This document shows, piece by piece, positions 6,861 to 11,809 of a stretch of 11,809 bases of DNA. Made by a program: the position numbers and the translations under genes. A model generated the notes under the pieces. That model saw nothing but the letters and a program-made list of their open reading frames with translations, did not search any database and was not told the origin of the DNA. This DNA comes from Chloroflexota bacterium (GTDB taxonomy: Bacteria > Chloroflexota > Anaerolineae > B4-G1 > DUEL01). Position 1 is the first letter of the stretch, and each line of letters opens with the position of its first letter. Location: NCBI GenBank assembly GCA_017743275.1, contig JAGHZG010000017.1, positions 1 to 11,809 on the forward strand, written 5' to 3'.

Positions 6861-6944
6861 TTTTACGTTTCACGTTTTACGTTTCACGTTTTACGTTTCA
6901 CGTTTTACGTTTCACGCTTCACGTTTCACGTTTCACGTTTCACT
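6861..6944. repeat. Heptamer tandem array TTTYACG, about 12 copies
   Basis: Eleven full 7-base units plus one partial occupy 6861-6944. The first eight alternate regularly TTTTACG / TTTCACG; then come CTTCACG and TTTCACG copies. The array fills the gap between the radical SAM gene and the 61-aa gene upstream. It encodes the last residues (VKRET) and the stop codon of the latter. It has the same period as the 672-727 array but a different sequence. Confidence 0.92.
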
Positions 6945-7111
6945 CCCCACGGCTCCTCAAACTCCAGCACGAACCTCCCATACCCGTCCACGTAGAAAAT
7001 CATCTCCTTCGCTCCCGGCTTCAACATTTCCAGCAGTTTGCGGGAGACGTAGACGGTCAGGTCATCGGCGGAGAAGCGGACGAAGTCGTCGGGGTTTTCG
7101 GGTTCGCCCAT
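6926..7111 (-). CDS. Small protein of unknown family (61 aa)
   Basis: I do not recognise this 61-aa protein. It reads as a compact alpha/beta domain: an acidic N-terminus, a strand (DDLTVYVS), a helix (RKLLEMLKPG) and two strands (KEMIFYVDGYGRFVLEF). It has no cysteine, signal peptide or membrane segment. Clear amphipathic patterning and an ATG supported by in-frame stops just upstream make it likely real, though no strong Shine-Dalgarno is seen. The last five residues (VKRET) and the stop come from the heptamer array, so the ancestral C-terminus probably ended near EEPWG. It lies between the activase and the radical SAM gene on the same strand. An accessory role to the radical SAM protein (chaperone, carrier or substrate) is conceivable but unsupported. 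Confidence 0.6.
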   Translation of the reverse strand: MGEPENPDDFVRFSADDLTVYVSRKLLEMLKPGAKEMIFYVDGYGRFVLEFEEPWGVKRET

Positions 7112-7141
7112 CCGACCGGATGAGCCCTCAAAGAAGATTCA

Positions 7142-7237
7142 TCAATCCAGGCAGACGAGGCGGCGGGCGATGTTCAGCACGCCGCCCCGCTGACGGATGA
7201 AGTCCTGCAGCCAGGCTGAGGGAATCCGGACATTCAT
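7142..7237 (-). CDS. Possible 31-aa ORF coupled to the activase stop codon
   Basis: This 31-codon frame starts at ATG 7237, overlapping the activase stop by one base (TAATG), and ends at TGA 7144-7142. The peptide begins MNVRIPSAWLQDFIRQRGG and ends RRLVCLD, with one cysteine and a basic helix-like middle. GGGAGG lies about 10 bases upstream within the activase gene, which would suit coupled re-initiation. I do not recognise it. It may be a genuine small protein, a remnant of a longer gene, or chance. Length and lack of homology keep confidence low. Confidence 0.35.
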   Translation of the reverse strand: MNVRIPSAWLQDFIRQRGGVLNIARRLVCLD

Positions 7238-8190
7238 TAGAGCACCTCCCAGCGGTCACAGCGCCCGCCCCAGCGGGCCATCACCTGCCCGTCCATCCGA
7301 ATCTGCGCGATCTCGCACAGGTTGGGACAGGCGCGGCACTCAAACGAGGTCGTCTGCACATCGGCGTGGACGACGTCAAAGCCCCGGAACTGGCTGGGCC
7401 GGCCGTCGCTCCACTCCCGCGCCAGCAGCGCCGCGCCCAGGGCCCCCATCACCTCGTGGTGCGGCGGGACGAGAATCTCCGTCCCCAGGGCCTCCCGGAA
7501 GGCCCGCACCACCCCGGCATTGGCCGCCACCCCGCCCTGGAAGACCACCGGTGGCTCTATCGTCTTCCCCAGGGCCAGGTTGTTCAGATAGTTCCGCACC
7601 AGCGCCTGACAGAGGCCGTAGAGGATGTCGTCCACCGGGAAGCCCATCTGCTGCTTGTGGATCATATCCGACTCGGCGAAGACGGTGCAGCGGCCGGCGA
7701 TGCGCACCGGGTTGGACGACCGCAGGGCCCGCCGCCCCAGTTCCTCAACGGGGATGCCCAGCCGGTACGCCTGCTGCTCCAGAAACGACCCCGTCCCGGC
7801 CGCGCAGACGGAGTTCATCGCGAAATCCACCACGACGCCGTCCCGGAGCAGAATCAGTTTGGAGTCCTGCCCGCCGATGTCTATGACCGTGCGGACATCG
7901 GGGACGAAGTGCAGGGCCGCCACCGCGTGGGCCGTAATCTCGTTTTTGACCACGTCCGCGCCGACAATGGCCCCCGCCAGTTGGCGGCCACTCCCGGTGG
8001 TGCCCACCCCCAGGACGCGGACCCGCGAGGGGAGCAGAGTCGCCATCCGGCTCAGCCCCTCCCGGACCGCCTGGACAGGCTGTCCGGCGGTGCGGAGATA
8101 GTCCGAGGCGACCAGGTTCCCCTGGGGGTCCACGGCTGCGAACTTGGTCGTCACCGAACCCACGTCAACGCCCAGGAACACCTCATCCAT
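7237..8190 (-). CDS. BcrA/BadF/HgdC-like ATPase: acyl-CoA dehydratase-type activase with C-terminal Cys tail
   Basis: A 317-aa ASKHA-fold ATPase. Known relatives are homodimers with one [4Fe-4S] cluster between the subunits, and use ATP to inject a low-potential electron into a partner reductase or dehydratase. Visible motifs are phosphate-1 DVGSVTTK (9-16), phosphate-2 DIGGQDSK (104-111), bridging-cluster cysteines Cys129 (VCAAGTG) and Cys168 (GRCTVF), and the adenosine motif FQGGVAANAG. After the usual end of the fold comes an extra segment, FECRACPNLCEI...GGRCDRW, with four cysteines, perhaps a second cluster site. It resembles the tail seen in long fused activase/DUF2229 proteins. ATG 8190 has GGAGG seven bases upstream and overlaps the preceding gene's TGA by 8 bases, so translation is probably coupled. 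Confidence 0.93.
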   Translation of the reverse strand: MDEVFLGVDVGSVTTKFAAVDPQGNLVASDYLRTAGQPVQAVREGLSRMATLLPSRVRVLGVGTTGSGRQLAGAIVGADVVKNEITAHAVAALHFVPDVRTVIDIGGQDSKLILLRDGVVVDFAMNSVCAAGTGSFLEQQAYRLGIPVEELGRRALRSSNPVRIAGRCTVFAESDMIHKQQMGFPVDDILYGLCQALVRNYLNNLALGKTIEPPVVFQGGVAANAGVVRAFREALGTEILVPPHHEVMGALGAALLAREWSDGRPSQFRGFDVVHADVQTTSFECRACPNLCEIAQIRMDGQVMARWGGRCDRWEVL

Positions 8191-9112
8191 CGGCCTTCCT
8201 CCAGCGCAGCATGTCCACGAACGCTTCCAATCGGGTGACCAGACCGGCCTCACCGCTGTGCTCGTCCAGCACCAGGGCCATCATCGGGACGCCCGCCTCC
8301 TGGCACAACTGCCGGACCTCGTCCACCAGGACCGCGTCCGGCCCGCAGCCGAAAGCGACCACGGCGATGACGCCCCGCACGCCCCGCTCCAGCGCCAGGC
8401 GGGCCGCGCCGACCAGTTCGTGCTCAAAGGCCCAGTAGTCCGCTCCCGGCTGGGGGCCCAGCCGCTCCGGGGTCAGCGGGTTCACCCCCAGGCGGGCCAG
8501 CCGGACCAGCAGTTGGTGGTTGATGAACGGGTCGTACAGGTTGTAGGGGTGCCCGACGACGGCCACCGGGATGCCGTAGGGGGGCCAGGGCGGAGCCTTC
8601 CCCGGACGGTCAAAGTCGGCGGGGGTCAGGCGGCCCTCCTGCATCGCCTGACGGGCGGCGCGGTAGGCGTCCCAGGCCGCCGTCACCGCGTCGCGCAGGG
8701 TCAGGGGATTGCGGCTGAAGGGTGCCCCAGCCTCCAGCACCAGCGACAGCAACGCGCGGGCCTCTTGTGCCAGGTCTATGTCCGGCGCAATGAGTGGTGG
8801 CAGGTCCGGCATCGTGGCCCGCAAGAGGTCGGGCAGGCCGATCTGCCGGGCGCAGTTGGTGGAGCCGGGGGCCAGGCGCTGGATAGAGGGCACCAGCAAC
8901 TGGTCCACCTGCCCGACCAGCGCCCGGACGTGGCCGTAGAACAACTTCATCGGGAGACAGGTCTCCGCCACAGCGTAGCGCAGTCCCGCCTCCAGCGTGG
9001 CCCGGTTCGTCGGCGGAGAGACGACCAGTTCCACGCCCAGGCGGTCAAAGAAGGCCGCCCAGGCCGGGTGGAACCGGTAGAAGGAGAGGGCTCTGGGGAC
9101 CCCGATGCGCAT
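8183..9112 (-). CDS. DUF2229/HgdB-like 2-hydroxyacyl-CoA dehydratase-type subunit (309 aa)
   Basis: This protein belongs to the HgdA/HgdB/BcrB superfamily, the electron-accepting partner of the downstream activase. It opens with the DUF2229 signature MRIGVPRALSFYRFHPAW and VVSPPTN (30-36). It carries three candidate cluster cysteines, Cys52 (AETCLPMK), Cys87 (STNCARQ) and Cys256 (AFGCGPD). It ends with the family motif LDEHSGEAGLVTRLEAFVDML. At 309 aa it is shorter than classical HgdA/HgdB subunits (about 380-480). ATG 9112 has GGAGG six bases upstream and lies three bases after the stop of its paralogue. Relatives dehydrate 2-hydroxyacyl-CoAs, reduce benzoyl-CoA, or hold double-cubane [8Fe-9S] clusters. 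The substrate here cannot be told from sequence. Confidence 0.9.
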   Translation of the reverse strand: MRIGVPRALSFYRFHPAWAAFFDRLGVELVVSPPTNRATLEAGLRYAVAETCLPMKLFYGHVRALVGQVDQLLVPSIQRLAPGSTNCARQIGLPDLLRATMPDLPPLIAPDIDLAQEARALLSLVLEAGAPFSRNPLTLRDAVTAAWDAYRAARQAMQEGRLTPADFDRPGKAPPWPPYGIPVAVVGHPYNLYDPFINHQLLVRLARLGVNPLTPERLGPQPGADYWAFEHELVGAARLALERGVRGVIAVVAFGCGPDAVLVDEVRQLCQEAGVPMMALVLDEHSGEAGLVTRLEAFVDMLRWRKADG

Positions 9113-9115
9113 CGC

Positions 9116-10201
9116 TCACCTCCGCCGTCGGCGGGCCGACCAGAGCATGTCCACGAAGGCCTCCAGACGGGTCATCACGCCCGCCGCGCCGGTCTGCTCG
9201 TCAAAGGAGAGGCTGAGGACGGGCACGCCCCGTTCCCGCTGCAGGGCGACCAGCGCGCTCTGGGCCACGGTCTCCGGCGTGCAATTGAAGGGGGCCACGT
9301 GGATCAGGCCGTCCACCTCCCCCTCGGCCATCAGCGCGGCCTCCGCGACGGTGGAACGGGCGAACCCGCCCACATCTCGCTTCAGGTAGCGGCTCCCGGC
9401 CCGCCGGGCCCGTCCGCCCCGGTCCATCCGCAGGAAGTCGGGCAGGGGCAGGCTGACGCGGCCCGTGTAGCGGAACCAGCGGCGGACCTCCACCCCCATC
9501 CGCCCCAACTGGACCTCCAGGTTGTGGTTGAGGAAGGGGGTCAGAATGGTGTAAACGTCGCCCACCAGGCCGATGCGCAGGACCGGACGGTCTTCGTCCA
9601 GGCCCACCGCGTTCAGCAGGCCCAGGATGTCGTCCCGCTGCTCTTCCAGTTCCTCGCGGGTGCGCAGCGCGGCGATGCGCTCCCAGGCTGCGGCATAGGC
9701 CCGGTCCGCCGCGCCCCGTTCCCGCTCCCGCGGCCGCGCCACCAGCACGCCTGTCTCCAGCGCGTCGGTCAGGTCCAGCAGCGCCAGCAGGAAACGGATC
9801 GGCTCCACCAGTTCGGTGGCCGGACGCCCGTCGGCAAAGGCGCGGGTCAGGCGGAAGATGTCCCGGTGGACGTGGTAGAGGTCCAGCGTGTGGACGCGCA
9901 CCGCGAACCCCCACTCCTGGAGACGGCGGGCCTGCTGGGCGACGGAGTAGCCCAGGCGGCAGGTGCCGGGCCCGCCCAGCATGACGATGTCGGTGGCGCC
10001 CCGCTCCGCCGCCTCCACGTAGTTGCCGAAGAGGAGTTTGCAGGGGATGCAGATCATCTCCGGCGAGCCCTGCACGCCGATGTCCAGGGTACGGCGGGAC
10101 GTGGGCGGCGGGGTGACCGTCTCCACCCCCAGCGCGTGGAGGTAAGTTTCGGCCACTCGGCTTAGGAAACCCAGAGGCGGGAACGCCACGCGTCGGGTCA
10201 T
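9116..10201 (-). CDS. Second DUF2229/HgdB-like subunit (361 aa)
   Basis: This is a paralogue of the next gene, with the same plan. The N-terminus VAFPPLGFLSRVAETYLHAL is followed by PPPTSRRTLD (31-40). Four candidate ligand cysteines are Cys51 and Cys54 (MICIPCK), Cys81 (GPGTCRLGY) and one near 305 (APFNCTPE). The terminal motif is SFDEQTGAAGVMTRLEAFVDMLW. Residues about 150-200 form an Arg/Glu-rich helical insert absent from the shorter paralogue. The C-terminus is a run of arginines. ATG 10201 has GGGAGGAG with seven-base spacing, 14 bases after the Fe-S gene. A heterodimer of the two HgdB-like subunits, fed by the activase, is the simplest model and parallels HgdAB or BcrBC. The exact reaction is unknown. 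Confidence 0.88.
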   Translation of the reverse strand: MTRRVAFPPLGFLSRVAETYLHALGVETVTPPPTSRRTLDIGVQGSPEMICIPCKLLFGNYVEAAERGATDIVMLGGPGTCRLGYSVAQQARRLQEWGFAVRVHTLDLYHVHRDIFRLTRAFADGRPATELVEPIRFLLALLDLTDALETGVLVARPRERERGAADRAYAAAWERIAALRTREELEEQRDDILGLLNAVGLDEDRPVLRIGLVGDVYTILTPFLNHNLEVQLGRMGVEVRRWFRYTGRVSLPLPDFLRMDRGGRARRAGSRYLKRDVGGFARSTVAEAALMAEGEVDGLIHVAPFNCTPETVAQSALVALQRERGVPVLSLSFDEQTGAAGVMTRLEAFVDMLWSARRRRR

Positions 10202-10215
10202 CCCGTTGCTCCTCC

Positions 10216-10767
10216 CTACCGTTTGGGGCCAATGGCGGGCAGGTCCACGTCTATCAGCGCGGCCAGTTCCTCCCGCTGCGGCGCGTACTGCGGGTCCTCA
10301 AAGAGCGGCGTGCAGGCCTCCAGCCGGACCTGCCCGGCGGCCAACTTGTTGGCGAAGGCGAAGCAGGAAGCCTCGCCGCAGGCCTTGCAGTTGGTGCGCG
10401 GCAGGAGTTTGTAGACTTCCAGGCCGGTGGGACGGCGGCGGGTCTCGTAGTTGGGCTCAATCTGGTCCCGCCGCTCCCAGGTACGGTTGACCAGGGCGAT
10501 GATTCCCTCTATTTCCTTGATCGCCGCCTCCCGGTCCTCCACGTTGCTGACGCCAATCTGGTTGGGCTGGAAGACGACGTAGTGGCCGGCCTTGCGCCAA
10601 CTCACCGAGGGGACCGCCGGTTCGTAGACCGCGCCGCGCAGGGTGGCGTTGAGGTACGGGAAGACCTCCCGGATGTCGTTAGGCAGGTGGGCGTTCGCGC
10701 TGAAGCGCTCCGCCCCCGGCTCGCAGGGCGGCGTGAAGACCTCCAGGTCATACTTTTCTATCAGCAT
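10216..10767 (-). CDS. Fe-S protein with CFeSP/RnfB-type [4Fe-4S] domain (183 aa)
   Basis: First gene of the operon. Residues 1-115 are a domain I cannot name (VFTPPCEPGAERFSAN, DIREVFPYLNATLRGAVY, SWRKAGHYVVF). Residues 119-155 are the Fe-S domain also found in the AcsC corrinoid protein and in RnfB/RsxB: LLPRTNCKACGEASCFAFA, with ligands Cys127, Cys130, Cys135 and Cys152. An extra Cys15 lies in a conserved-looking PPC motif. Soluble, with no membrane segment. The start is ATG 10767, with AGGAGG five bases upstream; an ATG five codons earlier would place the Shine-Dalgarno inside the gene. Its position suggests a dedicated electron donor or scaffold for the HgdB-like/activase machine downstream. 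The Fe-S domain is firm; the role is inferred. Confidence 0.88.
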   Translation of the reverse strand: MLIEKYDLEVFTPPCEPGAERFSANAHLPNDIREVFPYLNATLRGAVYEPAVPSVSWRKAGHYVVFQPNQIGVSNVEDREAAIKEIEGIIALVNRTWERRDQIEPNYETRRRPTGLEVYKLLPRTNCKACGEASCFAFANKLAAGQVRLEACTPLFEDPQYAPQREELAALIDVDLPAIGPKR

Positions 10768-10776
10768 AACTCCTCC

Positions 10777-10805
10777 TTGCATCGGATAGAGGGTGAGGGT
10801 ATAAT
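10777..10805 (+). promoter_or_regulatory. Promoter of the PIN toxin-antitoxin-like unit
   Basis: TATAAT (10800-10805) is a perfect -10. TTGCAT (10777-10782) is a weak -35 with 17-base spacing. The start point would be near 10812, about 12 bases before ATG 10824. The -35 overlaps the leader of the divergent Fe-S gene. Confidence 0.6.
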
Positions 10806-10829
10806 AGCACAGGGGACAGGAATATGGAA
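10801..10829 (-). promoter_or_regulatory. Possible divergent promoter of the Fe-S / HgdB-like operon
   Basis: On the minus strand, TATTAT (10806-10801) overlaps the opposing -10 almost completely. TTCCAT (10829-10824), a poor -35, lies 17 bases upstream and covers the start codon of the divergent gene. Transcription would start near 10794, leaving about 26 bases before ATG 10767. The -10 is good; the -35 is weak. Confidence 0.4.
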
Positions 10830-11135
10830 GCGGTAGAACGGGAACTGCTGGAAATTCGGACCCGGCTGGACCGGCTGGAGCAGCGAGTCCGGCAACTGGC
10901 GGGCGAGGAGGTGGAAATCTCTCCGCCGACGCCGGGCATCCCGCCGGACCCCCAGCGTCTCCTGGCCTGGCTGCGGGCCCAGGGGCTGATCCGGGAGCCC
11001 ACCCCTGAGGAGCGGCGGCTGGCCGAGGAATGGGACGCGTTACCCGAGGAGGAGAAGGAAGCCCACATCCGTCTGATGCATAGTTTGGTCCTTGACCCAC
11101 CCCTCAGCCAGATTATCATAGATAACCGCCGGTGA
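10824..11135 (+). CDS. Small helical protein, probable antitoxin partner of the PIN protein (103 aa)
   Basis: The family is not recognised. Residues 1-29 (MEAVERELLEIRTRLDRLEQ...) form a short coiled-coil-like helix. A Pro-rich linker follows (ISPPTPGIPPDPQ, about 33-45), then a charged helical half containing EEWDALPEEEKEAHIRLM. No AbrB, ribbon-helix-helix or Phd signature is visible, so DNA binding cannot be claimed. The protein is acidic, as many antitoxins are. ATG 10824 is preceded by ACAGGAAT and a good promoter. Its TGA overlaps a GTG candidate start of the PIN gene and lies two bases before that gene's ATG. The antitoxin call rests on gene order and coupling alone. Confidence 0.65.
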   Translation: MEAVERELLEIRTRLDRLEQRVRQLAGEEVEISPPTPGIPPDPQRLLAWLRAQGLIREPTPEERRLAEEWDALPEEEKEAHIRLMHSLVLDPPLSQIIIDNRR

Positions 11136-11137
11136 GC

Positions 11138-11644
11138 ATGGCTCTCTACTATTTTGACGCCAGTGCGCTGGTCAAGTACTATGTAACCGAGCCGGGAAGC
11201 ACCTGGGTCCGCTATCTCGTGGAAGATTGGGATACCCGGACCGCCCGATGGGCTCACACGATTTTTGCTGCAGAAATCACGCGCGTAGAAGTCGCTGCAG
11301 GTCTGGCCGTGATAGAGCGCACGGGGCGGATTCGGAGAGCCCAGCGGGACCGGGAATATCGGCGTTTTGCCAGCCAGTTTGTCTACCGATATACGGTCAT
11401 TCCCCTGACCACAGCAGACCTGGAATACGCGGCAGATTTGACCCAGCACCACCCCCTGAAGGCCTACGACGCCGTCCAGTTGGCCGTCGCCCTGCGGTAC
11501 GCCAGCATCCTGGCGGCCCTCGGGCTTCCCCTGACCTTCGTCAGCGGGGACGCGACGCTGCTGGCCGCGGCGCAGGCCGAAAGCCTCCCCACCGAGAACC
11601 CCTTTGACCACGTCGCCCCCGAGGATACGCCGGGCCCGCCCTGA
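11138..11644 (+). CDS. PIN-domain protein, probable VapC-type RNase toxin
   Basis: A 168-aa PIN-domain protein; relatives are Mg2+-dependent RNases, commonly toxins of VapBC modules that cut tRNA or rRNA. Acidic active-site residues are visible: Asp7 in YYFDASALVK, Glu51 (or Glu46) in AAEITRVEVAAGL, the Asp of AYDAVQLAVAL, and the Asp of FVSGDATLLAAA. The last 20 residues are a Pro/Glu-rich tail. ATG 11138 is chosen because the PIN fold usually starts directly with such a strand. An in-frame GTG at 11132 would overlap the upstream TGA by 3 bases and is a real alternative. It forms an operon with the small gene upstream, and repeat hairpins follow within 30 bases of its stop. The PIN fold is firm; the toxin role is inferred. 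Confidence 0.88.
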   Translation: MALYYFDASALVKYYVTEPGSTWVRYLVEDWDTRTARWAHTIFAAEITRVEVAAGLAVIERTGRIRRAQRDREYRRFASQFVYRYTVIPLTTADLEYAADLTQHHPLKAYDAVQLAVALRYASILAALGLPLTFVSGDATLLAAAQAESLPTENPFDHVAPEDTPGPP

Positions 11645-11672
11645 GAGTATATCGGAAAATCTGCCAGCCATA

Positions 11673-11809
11673 TTTCCTCACCCCTCCCCCACCGCCCTCG
11701 GGCCGAAGGCCCTTCGGGCCGAGGCCTGTGGCGGCACCTCTTCCCCTCTCCTGAACTTCGTTCAGGAGAGAGGAGGGGGTAGCGGCGAAGCCGCTGGGGG
11801 AGGGGTGAG
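11673..11809. repeat. Nested-hairpin REP-like element (truncated by the window edge)
   Basis: A composite palindrome with perfect 15-base ends: CTCACCCCTCCCCCA (11677-11691) and its complement at 11795-11809. Inside, in order, are a near-perfect stem around CTCGGGCCGAAGG / CCTTCGGGCCGAG, a perfect 11-base stem CTCTCCTGAAC-ttc-GTTCAGGAGAG, and AGCGGC-gaa-GCCGCT. Its last 29 bases are an inverted copy, with one mismatch, of the left part of the 2319-2376 element. It follows the PIN gene closely and may also terminate its transcript. Confidence 0.75.

Noticed and set aside
6861..6944. CRISPR array
   Set aside because: Units are 7 bases with no spacers, and no cas genes are present; this is a simple tandem repeat.
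8144..10165. A 673-aa open frame on the plus strand
   Set aside because: It is antisense to the two HgdB-like genes, has low-complexity His/Gln/Arg/Gly-rich composition and no recognisable motif. The minus-strand frames carry clear family signatures and Shine-Dalgarno sites.
10768..11100. N-terminal extension of the Fe-S protein to 294 aa
   Set aside because: The extension is antisense to the small gene at 10824-11135 and Pro/Ala-rich; AGGAGG directly before ATG 10767 fixes the shorter start.
1..11809. tRNA, rRNA or riboswitch genes
   Set aside because: The gaps not occupied by genes contain only the repeats, promoters and hairpins listed; no cloverleaf or rRNA-like stretch was recognised by eye.

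Overview
The window is GC-rich, with tightly packed genes and short intergenic stretches crowded with repeats. Genes run mostly on the minus strand. Three things suggest an uncultured, probably anaerobic Chloroflexota (Anaerolineae-like) bacterium: the FRD variant of the kinase catalytic loop, the split activase / 2-hydroxyacyl-CoA dehydratase-like cassette, and the heptameric repeat arrays. This placement is inference, not proof.

Layout. 1-658 (-) is the N-terminal part of a Ser/Thr protein kinase cut by the window edge. 639-2048 (-) is a full-length MiaB-type methylthiotransferase whose 3' end runs through a heptamer array and overlaps the kinase start. 2049-2465 is a 417-base gap holding two divergent promoters with a palindromic MITE-like element (2111-2254) between them, then a REP-like hairpin in the leader of the next gene. 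2466-4541 (+) is an EF-G-like translational GTPase. It converges on a DegV family protein (4592-5464, -), separated by a long near-perfect hairpin. 5465-5661 is a composite palindrome/repeat region.

5662-10767 (-) is the most distinctive part: a probable operon transcribed leftwards. In transcription order it holds (1) a small protein with a CFeSP/RnfB-type [4Fe-4S] domain, (2) and (3) two paralogous DUF2229/HgdB-like subunits with cluster-type cysteines, (4) a BcrA/HgdC-like ATPase activase with an extra C-terminal cysteine tail, (5) a possible 31-codon ORF starting on the activase stop codon, (6) a 61-aa protein of unknown family, and (7) a radical SAM/SPASM protein with an N-terminal SpoVT-AbrB-like domain, resembling the tungsten-cofactor oxidoreductase maturases. 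Genes 1-4 look like a self-contained ATP-driven low-potential electron-transfer or reductase machine. No aldehyde ferredoxin oxidoreductase, CoA transferase or obvious substrate gene is present, so the reaction is unknown.

10824-11644 (+) is a two-gene unit, a small coiled-coil/helical protein followed by a PIN-domain protein, likely a toxin-antitoxin pair. It diverges from the operon at a near-symmetric -10 region. The window ends in a large nested-hairpin repeat (11673-11809) that shares a 29-base module with the REP-like hairpin in the EF-G leader.
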